Source: Acidobacteriota bacterium (GTDB lineage Bacteria; Acidobacteriota; Blastocatellia; Chloracidobacteriales; JADJPF01). From it: DNA of 44,024 bases. Where the stretch lies: contig JACQZQ010000079.1 of assembly GCA_016213785.1 (NCBI GenBank), positions 1 through 44,024 of the forward strand, in the 5' to 3' direction. Both the position numbers and the translations under genes were made by a program. Shown piece by piece: positions 36,539-44,024 of the stretch. The notes below the pieces were generated by a model. The model ran no database searches, was not told the DNA's origin, and saw nothing but the letters and a program-made list of their open reading frames with translations. The number at the start of each line of letters is the position of its first letter. The stretch's first letter is position 1.

Positions 36539-38455
36539 CTATTTTTTCCTCTCCTCTTTAACTCCTATAATCTCACCCTTAAAGGTCTTAAGGAATTTTT
36601 GCACAATAGGCGAACTTTCCGCTTGCTTACGTAATTCTTCCTGCTTATTTTCTATAGCCATCTCTTCTGGTTTAGCACTGCCCACTTTTACATCAAGCTT
36701 TATATCTTTATCTAAAAGACTTTTTACTACATCTATTAAAGCTTGCTTATTCTCTTTATTTGATACTGTTTGATAATAAACTTTTGCTTTTTCATCAAAC
36801 TGCACTTTTAAGACATTATTTTCTAGCTCAACTTTGCCCTGTTCTAGAGCAGTTAAAAGCATCCATTTACGACTTTTTTCTAGCCCATCTTTTATCGCTT
36901 CCAAAATGTTACTAGGATAACTATTTTGTTCTAAATTTGTTTCTCCTATTTCTTCTATTTCTTCTATTTCTGGGAGTTTACCAACTATTTTTTCAGGAGG
37001 AACTAATTTTGGGGTAGTTTTACTAGATTTTGGTGCTTCTACTGGCTTGGGAGACGCTAAAAGCTCGCTTTTATCTTCTACTATTTTATTAACAGTTTTA
37101 GGTTTAGCTGATTCTTTTACTGGTTCTTTTACTGATTCTTTTACTGATTCTTTTATTGGTTCTTGTGCTTTAAGATTTATGGTTTGAGGTAAAACACTTT
37201 GTGTAGAAGGAGTTGAAGGGGCTAAAGAACCTAAAGATGCAGAAGCAGTAACAGTTGCTAAAGCGGGTAGATTTGTTTTTTTAGTAGCCGAGCTAGGAGC
37301 ATCACCTGTAATCTTTTCCTCTACTGCCTTTAACCAAAAAATTATCTCTTCTATGCTTTGAAGCCTAGTTAAATGTCCTAGTTTAATTAACCCTATTTCT
37401 AAGTGAAGCCTAGGCTGACTACTTATCTTTATCTCTTGCTCTAATGCAGTTAAAAGATGAAAAAACCTTATTAAATCCTCAGTAGTAAAGCGCCCTGCCT
37501 GCTCTTGATAGCTAGGTAGCTCACTTTTAAGGAGTGAAACTATTTCTCTATCATAACCTACTGTTTTTAACATAACTAGATTACGAAAATGTACCATTAA
37601 ATCACGACAAAATTGCCGTAAGTCATAACCTGTTTCTGCTAGTTTGGCAGTTAAATAAATTAAATTTTTTTGATCACCATTAGCTATAGCTAAAGTAAAA
37701 TCTCTTAGAGTTTGTTGATTAATTAGCCCTAAAGAATTACGAACATCTTCTTCACTTATTTCTGTACCAGCAAAGCTAATTACTTGATCAAAAGCTGACT
37801 GTGCATCTCTCATACTGCCTTGACCAGCAAAAGCAATCATCATCAAAGCATCATCATTAATTACTATCTTTTCTGCATCAGCAATTAAACGTAGTCTTGA
37901 AGCAATGGCTTCAGCAGCAATGGTACGAAATTCAAAATGTTGACAACGAGAAAGAATTGTTTGGGGAAGTTTATGGATTTCAGTAGTTGCTAAAATAAAA
38001 ATAATATGTGGGGGCGGCTCTTCTAGAGTTTTAAGTAACGCATTAAATGCGCTAATTGAGAGCATATGAACTTCATCAATAATAAAAATTTTATAACGAT
38101 CTCGTGCTGGATTTATCGCTACAGTATTAATAATTACATCACGAACATTATCTACACCAGTATTTGAAGCAGCATCGATTTCTAAAACATCAATAGAACT
38201 ACCTGAAGCAATTTCTAAGCAGGAGTGGCATTTTTTACAAGGTGTAGCAGTAGTATCTTCAAAACAATTTAGGGCTTTTGCTAAAATTCTTGCCGTAGTA
38301 GTTTTACCACAGCCTCTTGGGCCAGAAAAAATAAAAGCATGGTGAAGACGCTTCATTTTTATTGAGTTTTGAAGTGTTTTAGTGATAGCTTCTTGGCCTG
38401 TTATTTCTTCAAAGGATTGTGGCCGCCATTTGCGAGCAATGACTTGGTAGGACAT
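36539..38455 (-). CDS. dnaX: DNA polymerase III subunits gamma and tau
   Basis: The 638-residue protein is the clamp-loader ATPase. It has Walker A GPRGCGKTT (45-53, Lys51), a zinc-binding group (Cys64, Cys73, Cys76, Cys79), a DEVH box at 127-130 and the sensor FILATTEIHKLPQTILSRCQ. Domain III covers about 220-370. A low-complexity linker (about 395-530) rich in K, P, E and S includes a repeated KESVKESVKEP tract. The C-terminal tau-like region covers about 530-638. I did not see an obvious slippery sequence for a shorter gamma product. It follows two SRP RNA genes, as in Bacillus. Confidence 0.96.
   Translation of the reverse strand: MSYQVIARKWRPQSFEEITGQEAITKTLQNSIKMKRLHHAFIFSGPRGCGKTTTARILAKALNCFEDTTATPCKKCHSCLEIASGSSIDVLEIDAASNTGVDNVRDVIINTVAINPARDRYKIFIIDEVHMLSISAFNALLKTLEEPPPHIIFILATTEIHKLPQTILSRCQHFEFRTIAAEAIASRLRLIADAEKIVINDDALMMIAFAGQGSMRDAQSAFDQVISFAGTEISEEDVRNSLGLINQQTLRDFTLAIANGDQKNLIYLTAKLAETGYDLRQFCRDLMVHFRNLVMLKTVGYDREIVSLLKSELPSYQEQAGRFTTEDLIRFFHLLTALEQEIKISSQPRLHLEIGLIKLGHLTRLQSIEEIIFWLKAVEEKITGDAPSSATKKTNLPALATVTASASLGSLAPSTPSTQSVLPQTINLKAQEPIKESVKESVKEPVKESAKPKTVNKIVEDKSELLASPKPVEAPKSSKTTPKLVPPEKIVGKLPEIEEIEEIGETNLEQNSYPSNILEAIKDGLEKSRKWMLLTALEQGKVELENNVLKVQFDEKAKVYYQTVSNKENKQALIDVVKSLLDKDIKLDVKVGSAKPEEMAIENKQEELRKQAESSPIVQKFLKTFKGEIIGVKEERKK
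37110..37169. repeat. 12-bp tandem repeat, five degenerate units, in the dnaX linker
   Basis: Units gattcttttact, ggttcttttact, gattcttttact, gattcttttatt and ggttcttgtgct are head to tail. They encode Lys-Glu-Ser/Pro-Val units in the flexible linker between the ATPase and tau parts. Confidence 0.85.
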
Positions 38456-38491
38456 AAGAAAAACTATTTTATTTTGGAAAGTTTAAAAATC

Positions 38492-38620
38492 AAAAACTCT
38501 TTGATCGGACCCCGGTGCTACGGCAACACATGGCTAGTTGGTTAGTGCTGCTACGTTCCCGCCCTGACACGGTTCCCAGTTCGCTATTGTACCGCGTCGG
38601 AGCCCGGTCAAAGAGTTTTT
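38492..38620 (-). ncRNA. ffs: Bacterial signal recognition particle RNA, copy 1
   Basis: On the minus strand the core GTCAGGGCGGGAACGTAGCA fits SRP helix 8: CAGG, a 3-bp stem, a GGAA tetraloop and AGCAG, flanked by GUGU/GCAC pairs. This is the site bound by the Ffh protein. The 5' and 3' ends form a long helix (CTCTTTGACCGGG with its partner ending TCAAAGAG, about 17 of 18 pairs), followed by a T run for termination. The ends are set by this helix and are approximate. It lies upstream of dnaX, the classical position of scr/ffs. Confidence 0.87.
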
Positions 38621-38664
38621 AGGAGTAGTTTTATAACTACTTATCTTTGCATAAGGCAAATAGA

Positions 38665-38792
38665 AAAAACTGCTTGGTAGGATCCCGGTTGAACGGCAAC
38701 ACACGACTACGTAGTACCGTTGCTACGTTCCCGTCCTGGCGGGGTTCCTATTTCGCCGTTGTACCGCGCCGGGACCCAACCAAACAGTTTTT
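38665..38792 (-). ncRNA. Bacterial signal recognition particle RNA, copy 2 (divergent)
   Basis: The core CCAGGACGGGAACGTAGCAA on the minus strand keeps the CAGG, GGAA tetraloop and AGCA blocks, with an ACG/CGU stem in place of GCG/CGU. The terminal helix (CTGTTTGGTTGGGTCCCGG with its complement) pairs at 18 of 19 positions although the bases differ from copy 1, so compensatory change has kept the fold. One conserved closing G of the core is A here. It lies 44 bp upstream of copy 1. Boundaries are approximate. Confidence 0.78.
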
Positions 38793-38840
38793 AATATTTA
38801 TAAGATTCAAAGAAACTATTAATTTTTTGCTAATTACTAA

Positions 38841-38927
38841 CGGAGAGGGCGAGATTCGAACTCGCGATACGGTTTCCCGTACGCACGCCTTCCAAGCGTG
38901 TGGTTTCAACCACTCACCCACCTCTCC
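38841..38927 (-). tRNA. tRNA-Ser(GGA)
   Basis: An 87-nt class II tRNA. It has acceptor stem GGAGAGG/CCTCTCC with discriminator G, anticodon loop CTTGGAAGG with anticodon GGA, a long variable arm (TACGGGAAACCGTA) and a GTTCGAATC T-loop. The CCA end is not encoded. It decodes UCC and UCU. Confidence 0.97.
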
Positions 38928-39011
38928 AGTTTTGTCGCTTGGGAAAAGCGAAAAGCATTCTACCTATATATTAGTAAAATGTTCAAACAATTTTTCCGTC
39001 ATGTTTGCTGA

Positions 39012-39093
39012 CGGAGGGAGGGGGACTCGAACCCCCAAGCGGTCTCCCGCGCCGGTTTTCGAAACCGGTGCCTTACCATTAGACTACCCCTCC
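39012..39093 (-). tRNA. tRNA-Ser(CGA)
   Basis: An 82-nt class II tRNA. The acceptor GGAGGGG pairs with TCCCTCC (one G-T). The anticodon stem is CCGGT/ACCGG with loop TTCGAAA and anticodon CGA. The variable arm is GCGG-GAGA-CCGC and the T-loop is TTCGAGT. Discriminator G; no encoded CCA. It reads UCG and lies between the other tRNA-Ser and tadA. Confidence 0.95.
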
Positions 39094-39107
39094 TAAAGCC
39101 TTGGGGT

Positions 39108-39578
39108 TTACCTTCTGGCACGAAAGAATTTCTGCATAACCGCTCGACAATCTTCTTCTAGTACCCCGCTAGTAACACTTATCCGATGATTTAGACTAGT
39201 GTTATTACATATTTGAAATACAGAATCAACCGCTCCTGCTCTTAAATCTTTTGCTCCATAAACTAACCGAGCAACCCGCGCCCAAATCATAGCCCCAGCA
39301 CACATTGCACAAGGTTCTATTGTAGTGTAAAGAGTTGTATCTATTAAGCGATAATTATTAAGCTTTTTAGAGGCTTCTCTTATTGTGATAATTTCTGCAT
39401 GAGAGGTTGGATCTATATCCAAACGAGTACGATTATAACCTACTGCTATTATTTTTTCTTCAAAGACCAAAACAGCCCCTATTGGAACTTCATCAAGAGA
39501 ATAAGCAGTTTCAGCAGCTTCTAAGGCTAAGCGCATAAAAACTATATCTTGATTTGGGTTAACAACTAGGTTTTTCAA
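39108..39578 (-). CDS. tadA: tRNA adenosine(34) deaminase
   Basis: The 156-residue zinc deaminase converts A34 to inosine in the anticodon of tRNA-Arg(ACG). Catalytic residues are visible: His60 and Glu62 in SHAE, and Cys90/Cys93 in PCAMC. The motifs DEVPIGAVLVFE and YRLIDTTLYTTIEPC are typical of TadA. An internal Met15 (39536) is an alternative start; the upstream one gives a modest N-terminal extension. It lies beside tRNA-Ser genes, SRP RNA and dnaX, an order also seen in Bacillus (yaaJ). Confidence 0.93.
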   Translation of the reverse strand: MKNLVVNPNQDIVFMRLALEAAETAYSLDEVPIGAVLVFEEKIIAVGYNRTRLDIDPTSHAEIITIREASKKLNNYRLIDTTLYTTIEPCAMCAGAMIWARVARLVYGAKDLRAGAVDSVFQICNNTSLNHRISVTSGVLEEDCRAVMQKFFRARR

Positions 39579-39626
39579 AGCGAATCGGCATAATAGCTTC
39601 TGATTTTACTCTCTGTCAAGCTATTT

Positions 39627-41132
39627 TTATTTATTTTCCATAGAAAACTTCGTCTTAGTTATTTCTACTGGCATAATAGTCGTTAATGCCCAATATGTAG
39701 CGCCTGAAACAAAAAAGCCTACAAACCAAGCATAATCATAAAGTGGGGCTAAAGCTTTGATCCAAATTCCGCCCCAAGCTAAGGCACATCCTAAGATTGT
39801 AGCTATAGTGGCAGCAATATTCCAGCCACTTATAAAGCGATAAATTCCTTCTGAAAGATAGAGATCAGGAACTTCTAAATGTGTTTTTCTAATTAGCCAA
39901 TAATCTGCAATCATTACTCCAGCAATAGAACCAAGCCCTCCAGAATAGCCTACAAGCCAAGTAAATATATATCCTGAAGGATCAGCTAAAAGTTTCCAAG
40001 GCTGCATTATAATCCCTATTATTCCTGTTAAAAGCCCCCCACGTTGAAAAGAAATCCACTTAGGAAAAGCATTTGCAAAATCATTGGCAGGCGAGACTAC
40101 ATTAGCAGCAATATTTACAGAAAGCGTAGCTATAACTACTGTAAACATTGAAATTGCAACAACTACTGGTTGCTTAAATTCTGCAATAAGTAAAACAGGA
40201 TCCCAAATTAATTTATTATAAATAATTGCTGATGCTGAAGTTATAATTACTCCCATAGCAGCAAAAACTGTCATAGTGGAAGGTAGTGCAACAACCTGTC
40301 CTACCATTTGTTCTCTTTGGCTACGACCATAGCGGGTAAAATCTGGCATATTAAGCGAAAGCGTAGCCCAATATCCTATCATTGCTGTTAAAGAAGGAAT
40401 AAAAACAGGAAAAAATTCAGAAAAGCTTTGAAATTTCCCTGATGACTGCATTATCACACCTAAACCATTAGCTTTCCAAATTGCCCAAACCATTAACAAA
40501 AACGCCATTACTAAAACAAATGGAGCAGCCCAATTTTCTACATGTTTTAAGAGATTCATTCCTTTATAAACAATAAAAATATTTAGCGCCCAAAAAAGTA
40601 GGAAAGAAATATATTCTGTAGGTGTATAACCTGCAATTATAGCTGGGCTTATAATTTTCTCCCCTAAGAAAGTTTCCCAGCCAGGCCAAAGAGTACGAAA
40701 AAATACCTGTAGGGCTTGTCCACCAATCCAAGCTTGAATTCCAAACCAACCACAAGCAACTAAAGCACGCATTAAGGCAGGTAAGTTTGAGCCAATCGTT
40801 CCATAACTTGCACGAGCAAAAACTGGAAAAGGAATTCCATATTTTGTTCCAGGATGCGAGTTAAGCAATATTGGAACAAGCACAATTATATTGCCTAATA
40901 AAATTGTCACTAGCGCTTGCCACCAATTCATCCCAGCGCTAATTAACCCTGAGGCTAGCATATAAGTAGGAATACAATGAGCCATACTTATCCAAAGAGC
41001 AGCAAAATTATAAGTTGTCCAGTCACGTTTTTTTACTGGTACAGGAGCAAGATCTTCATTCCACAGCGAACTATGAGAAACATCTTCTTTCATTTCATAA
41101 AGCTCTTCTTTTCCTGATAAAGGTGTAGCCAT
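39627..41132 (-). CDS. NCS1-family nucleobase:cation symporter
   Basis: The 501-residue inner-membrane protein shows about 12 hydrophobic helices. Family marks include NEDLAPVPVKKRDWTTYNFA (about 25-44, the N-terminal NCS1 motif), GTKYGIPFPVFARASYGTIG (about 95-114), GWFGIQAWIGGQAL, and SLNMPDFTRYGRSQ (about 258-271). The family imports uracil, allantoin, hydantoins, thiamine or cytosine with Na+ or H+. The motif set is closest to the hydantoin/allantoin/uracil branch; the exact substrate is not readable. It starts after a good AAAGGG site and lies 49 bp before the tadA start. No nucleobase catabolism genes are adjacent. Confidence 0.93.
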   Translation of the reverse strand: MATPLSGKEELYEMKEDVSHSSLWNEDLAPVPVKKRDWTTYNFAALWISMAHCIPTYMLASGLISAGMNWWQALVTILLGNIIVLVPILLNSHPGTKYGIPFPVFARASYGTIGSNLPALMRALVACGWFGIQAWIGGQALQVFFRTLWPGWETFLGEKIISPAIIAGYTPTEYISFLLFWALNIFIVYKGMNLLKHVENWAAPFVLVMAFLLMVWAIWKANGLGVIMQSSGKFQSFSEFFPVFIPSLTAMIGYWATLSLNMPDFTRYGRSQREQMVGQVVALPSTMTVFAAMGVIITSASAIIYNKLIWDPVLLIAEFKQPVVVAISMFTVVIATLSVNIAANVVSPANDFANAFPKWISFQRGGLLTGIIGIIMQPWKLLADPSGYIFTWLVGYSGGLGSIAGVMIADYWLIRKTHLEVPDLYLSEGIYRFISGWNIAATIATILGCALAWGGIWIKALAPLYDYAWFVGFFVSGATYWALTTIMPVEITKTKFSMENK

Positions 41133-41354
41133 TTTAGTAACCCTTTCTTAAACAAGATTATTAAGCAAAATAATTTTTGAAAAGTACAAAATTAACTAAA
41201 TAAAAATAAATAGCAATAGACTAACTAATCCAAAATCAACGAGATGAAAAATCTTTAAAGGTAGGCTTAAATAGATAGAATAGCAAAAAATGAAGAAAAA
41301 TGGCAAAAGAGAAAGTCAATAAAAATAAGAAAAAAGTAAGTCTTATATAGTAAC

Positions 41355-41385
41355 AACCCCATAAAAAATATTGTTTTATGGGGTT
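41355..41385. terminator. Hairpin downstream of the cytochrome c gene
   Basis: AACCCCATAAAA pairs with TTTTATGGGGTT around a seven-base loop. A T-rich run follows on the plus strand, while the minus side is weaker. It lies 38 bp past the cytochrome stop. The remaining 41133-41354 has no gene. Confidence 0.68.
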
Positions 41386-41422
41386 CTAAATTTTTTATTT
41401 TGCAAAAGAACCTGTTAGTTTG

Positions 41423-41935
41423 TTAGGAAACAGGTTTTGCTGCTCCGCGATGACAAGTATAACAAGTAACTTGTCCATTAGTTGGATAGGCTTTATTCAT
41501 TTCCTTTACCATTTCTAACATTTTACGAGCGGTTTGTTTCATTGCCTTATCATCTTTAGCAAGTTCATCTGTAGAAACATGGCAGTAAACACAATTTACT
41601 CCTAAACCCTCAGTAAAAGCTTTCATTACTGTAAGAACTTGATCTGAAGGAACACCTTTTAAGACTTGAATATTTTTATAAACACTTTCCGCTGGAGGAG
41701 TTTCTGGACTAGACTCTTCAGATTTTTTGGCTCCAAAGGCTTCTAATGCTCCTGTTTTACTAGCTGTAGCAGGAGAAGGGGTCTTATTTGTTGTTGTAGG
41801 CTCAGCGCTTTCTGTAGCTTGATTTGTACTGGTGTTAACACCTCCACCAGCTTGATATTGAGCATTAAAATACAAAAAACTAATAATAAAACCCACCACA
41901 AACCCAACTATTAAAAGCACAACATTCTTATTCAT
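41423..41935 (-). CDS. Di-haem c-type cytochrome, reaction-centre cytochrome-subunit type
   Basis: The 170 residues begin with one membrane anchor (about 5-24). A Ser/Thr/Pro-rich spacer (about 30-85) leads to the cytochrome domain with two haem sites: Cys115-x2-Cys118-His119 (CVYCH) and Cys158-x2-Cys161-His162 (CYTCH). The blocks KNIQVLKGVPSDQVLTVMKAF and QTARKMLEMVKEMNKAY match the photosynthetic reaction-centre cytochrome family (CytoC_RC), in a shortened two-haem form. No reaction-centre genes are present here, so a general periplasmic electron-carrier role is likely. It lies downstream of the VWFA gene and a small membrane protein. Confidence 0.88.
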   Translation of the reverse strand: MNKNVVLLIVGFVVGFIISFLYFNAQYQAGGGVNTSTNQATESAEPTTTNKTPSPATASKTGALEAFGAKKSEESSPETPPAESVYKNIQVLKGVPSDQVLTVMKAFTEGLGVNCVYCHVSTDELAKDDKAMKQTARKMLEMVKEMNKAYPTNGQVTCYTCHRGAAKPVS

Positions 41936-42044
41936 TTATTATTTTCCTTGAGATTTTCTTTAGCTAATGACAGTGTAGAAAACGAATTTTAGAAAAGCCT
42001 TAAAGCATTTGTCGAGAAAGACTAGCTTAATGTCTCCTAAGAAG

Positions 42045-42404
42045 CTATTTATCCAAGGAGAGTTGCTTAAGTTGGGTTTTAGCCTGCCAAATTTGTGCTA
42101 TATGCCTTAAAGTAAGCATAAGTCCAATAAAAATGAATATTAAAGGGACATTATCAAGTAGCAAAATGCTACCACCTGCTCCACTTTGAATTATAGTAGA
42201 GTTAAATTTTATACCTCCAAACCAAAGAATTATTTCTGCTATGACTGTACCTATTATTGCTCCTAATAAGCCTTTGTAACCATCTCTAAGCGAGTTTTCA
42301 TAATAAATTCTATCTGTTTGGTCTCCTAATTGGTCTTCTAACTCTTTATTATCTTTATTATCTTTATTATCAACCGGTTGATCTAATTCTTGATTTTCTA
42401 ACAT
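42045..42404 (-). CDS. Small two-helix membrane protein of unknown function
   Basis: I choose the ATG at 42404; an in-frame TTG at 42413 is possible. This gives 119 residues. The N-terminal 35 are highly charged, with a repeated DNK unit from a 9-bp tandem repeat. Two membrane segments follow (about 47-65, LLGAIIGTVIAEIILWFGG; and about 82-98, VPLIFIFIGLMLTLRHIA), and a short basic/Gln-rich tail. I recognise no family. It lies 33 bp (from this ATG) after the VWFA stop and before the cytochrome, suggesting co-transcription. Confidence 0.7.
   Translation of the reverse strand: MLENQELDQPVDNKDNKDNKELEDQLGDQTDRIYYENSLRDGYKGLLGAIIGTVIAEIILWFGGIKFNSTIIQSGAGGSILLLDNVPLIFIFIGLMLTLRHIAQIWQAKTQLKQLSLDK
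42343..42369. repeat. 9-bp tandem repeat (tctttatta)x3
   Basis: Three exact copies encode an Asp-Asn-Lys run at the charged N-terminus of the small membrane protein. Confidence 0.85.
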
Positions 42405-42437
42405 TTTAATCAAAACTTCCCTAAATTTAGAGTACTG

Positions 42438-43574
42438 TTAATGGTTTTTAGCCCAGTATCCTTTTTTATAACATAATGTTACATTAGGCAACATAGTCTT
42501 AACCTCTAAATTATGCCATTTAGCTTCTAAATTTGTCTGTTCTGGATAATAGCCTATGCTATAAACCATATGTAATTCTTCTAGTAATAAATCATATTGG
42601 CTAGTCAAATCCTCTAGGTTTGTTATTGAAAATAGCCGCCCCCCAGCTTGTGAAATAAGAGTCGTGATTTCTTCTTGAGCAATAAAATAAAGCGCTTTAT
42701 TTATTTCTTTTAGCTTTTCAACAGGTAATTTGTTCATACCCTCCAAACAATCTTCACAATTAGCTAGAGTAGTTTTTCCATCATTAATCTCAACACAATC
42801 TTTACAGGGAAAACGCTTAAAATATTTTTGAAACTGTTTAGTATTAAAACCTCCTCCTTGACTTAAATAACCTTCCATTTCTTTTTGGTTTTCTAGTTTC
42901 ATTACATAAAGGCTTATATCTGATTTTGCTAGTTTTGTTTTAATTAAATCAAAGCTAGTTAAACTACCTGTATCCATCCAATCACTAAAAACTAGAATAG
43001 CCTTTCTTCCTTCAGTTTTTTCTAGTAATTTAATAGCTAAAGCAACTGAATCATAGACATTTGAGCCTTCGCTAGAAAAATATGTGTCTCCCTCAGTAGT
43101 CTCTATTACACGATCACCTAAGTTAATTAAACCAAATAGCATTTTCTCACGGTTTGAAGAAAAATCTGAAAGTAAAATAGGTCTATCCTTAAATTGCAAT
43201 ATCGCCACACGATCATAAGCATTAAGTTTATAAATAAAGTCATGAACTGCTAATTTTATAATGTCTTTATGCTGATTAACACTACTACTAGTATCTATTA
43301 CCATTACTAGATTAATAGGGGTTTCTACTCTACTAAAATGGGCTATTTCTTGTTCTTGCCCATCTTCATAAACTAAAAAGTCTTTGGGATTAAGTTTTGA
43401 AAGTAGTTCCCCTTTACTAGTACGAACTCTTAGCTCAAAAGATACAGCTTTAGTATCAATAGAAATAGTGTTTGTCTCATCTTCAACATCATCTTTATTT
43501 TCTGTTACTTGCCCATAACTATTTATTATTAAAAACATAATTAACATTAGTAACAAACAAAATCTTTTTAACAT
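42438..43574 (-). CDS. Exported VWFA-related protein with cysteine-pair insertion
   Basis: The 378 residues begin with a signal peptide (1-21, ending SYGQ). A short beta domain (about 40-85, PKDFLVYEDGQEQEIAHFSR) precedes the A domain (about 86-350). The metal-ion-dependent adhesion site is Asp94-x-Ser96-x-Ser98 in MVIDTSSSV. This is the layout of the VWFA-related domain family abundant in Acidobacteriota. Between the adhesion-site strands and the last helices is an insertion (about 245-285) with two Cys pairs, Cys257-x2-Cys260 and Cys273-x2-Cys276, which could bind zinc or form disulphides. It heads a possible unit with the membrane protein and cytochrome. Confidence 0.88.
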   Translation of the reverse strand: MLKRFCLLLMLIMFLIINSYGQVTENKDDVEDETNTISIDTKAVSFELRVRTSKGELLSKLNPKDFLVYEDGQEQEIAHFSRVETPINLVMVIDTSSSVNQHKDIIKLAVHDFIYKLNAYDRVAILQFKDRPILLSDFSSNREKMLFGLINLGDRVIETTEGDTYFSSEGSNVYDSVALAIKLLEKTEGRKAILVFSDWMDTGSLTSFDLIKTKLAKSDISLYVMKLENQKEMEGYLSQGGGFNTKQFQKYFKRFPCKDCVEINDGKTTLANCEDCLEGMNKLPVEKLKEINKALYFIAQEEITTLISQAGGRLFSITNLEDLTSQYDLLLEELHMVYSIGYYPEQTNLEAKWHNLEVKTMLPNVTLCYKKGYWAKNH

Positions 43575-44024
43575 AAGACACTAATACCTTCTATTTTTCA
43601 AATTGGCTTGCTACTAAATTAGGCGAAAAAAAGCTCTCTAAAAGACCAAATAATAAAAAGATTTTTGATAAAAAATCTTTTTTAGAACCTGTTTAGCAAA
43701 AAATCTTATGACCCGGAAAAAAATTTATGAAGTATTTTGCTAAATCTGGAATATATAAAAACAATTCTAGATATTAAACTTTGTAAGCTTACTTTTTTGC
43801 CAAAGTGCTTATTTAGTATCTTGGCAAAATTTTAAGTATTTGTATTAATTTTTTATTTTTGTCTATTTTTCGATTTCTTTTTTGGGCTCTTCCGTAATTG
43901 GCGTGGAAGGCACAAGATATAGTGTTAAGAAAAAGAACCAAAAAGAGAATAACCTTCGAGATCAAGAAAGATTCTTTGAAAAAGGTGAGAAGGGTTAAAA
44001 ATGCCATAGCAGCGACGCTTGATA
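43575..44024. other. Region upstream of the VWFA gene with several inverted repeats, no clear gene
   Basis: A perfect 12-bp hairpin with a GATA loop (43655-43666 with 43671-43682) looks like a terminator of a gene beyond the window. Two further inverted repeats follow: tttagcaaaa/ttttgctaaa (about 43692-43744), and ttttgccaa/ttggcaaaa (about 43796-43829). On the minus strand, one frame near 43863-43960 reads FFFLTLYLVPSTPITEEPKK before a stop, like a C-terminus. It has an upstream stop and no start, so it could be the tail of a frameshifted gene. Confidence 0.5.

Noticed and set aside
38647-39096. Open frame of 149 codons across 38647-39096 on the plus strand
   Set aside because: It runs through SRP RNA copy 2 and both tRNA genes, which explain the sequence.
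43813-44007. 64-codon minus-strand frame at the window edge with a hydrophobic start and ISC before a basic tail
   Set aside because: No ribosome binding site is visible, and the tail after about residue 35 is unlike a mature protein. Another frame in the same DNA looks more like a real C-terminus.

Overview
The window is AT-rich (by eye about one third G+C) and comes from a Gram-negative bacterium. I infer an Acidobacteriota member, close to Blastocatellia. The reasons are two large TonB-dependent receptors with carboxypeptidase-regulatory N-terminal domains, a VWFA-related secreted protein, a di-haem cytochrome of the reaction-centre cytochrome type, and the remnant of a small Cys/Trp-motif protein typical of that phylum. 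The phylum call is inference. There is no phage, insertion sequence or CRISPR array.

Layout. Positions 1-4260 hold a truncated MscS-type channel and two sensor kinases. Positions 4440-11945 hold a secreted repeat protein and a TonB-dependent receptor, divergent from an S9 prolyl-oligopeptidase-like exopeptidase with an extra C-terminal domain. Positions 12016-17059 hold a glycosyltransferase, a small lipoprotein, rplS, a GNAT acetyltransferase, a HIT protein and murA. Positions 17306-20266 hold a TonB protein, an ECF sigma factor, and a protein that joins an anti-sigma zinc finger to a TonB C-terminal domain. Positions 20356-23504 hold a DUF427 gene, a decayed gene, and groES-groEL with a perfect CIRCE operator on a strong promoter. 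Positions 23557-35260 hold an Oar-like receptor and two paralogous 1220-residue NHL-repeat proteins that flank a stand-alone sigma region-4 ORF. Positions 35355-39578 hold recR, ybaB and dnaX, two tandem SRP RNAs, two tRNA-Ser genes and tadA, an order resembling the Bacillus tadA-scr-dnaX-yaaK-recR cluster. Positions 39627-43574 hold an NCS1 transporter, a cytochrome c, a small membrane protein and the VWFA protein.

The most interesting signals are these. (1) TGTAA repeats phased at 11 bp lie upstream of the MscS gene and in two further arrays between the receptor and peptidase genes. They resemble Pho boxes, with a -10 hexamer correctly placed in the first. (2) The anti-sigma/TonB fusion sits directly behind an ECF sigma gene and has a zinc-finger-less paralogue in front of it, which suggests surface signalling tied to TonB. 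(3) The two SRP RNAs are divergent, but both keep a near-perfect terminal helix through compensatory changes. (4) The two giant NHL proteins share a two-part upstream element with identical spacing.

Most genes lie on the minus strand. Likely transcription units are murA-HIT-GNAT(-rplS), groES-groEL, TonB receptor-secreted repeat protein, dnaX-ybaB-recR and VWFA-membrane protein-cytochrome. These groupings come from spacing and orientation only.
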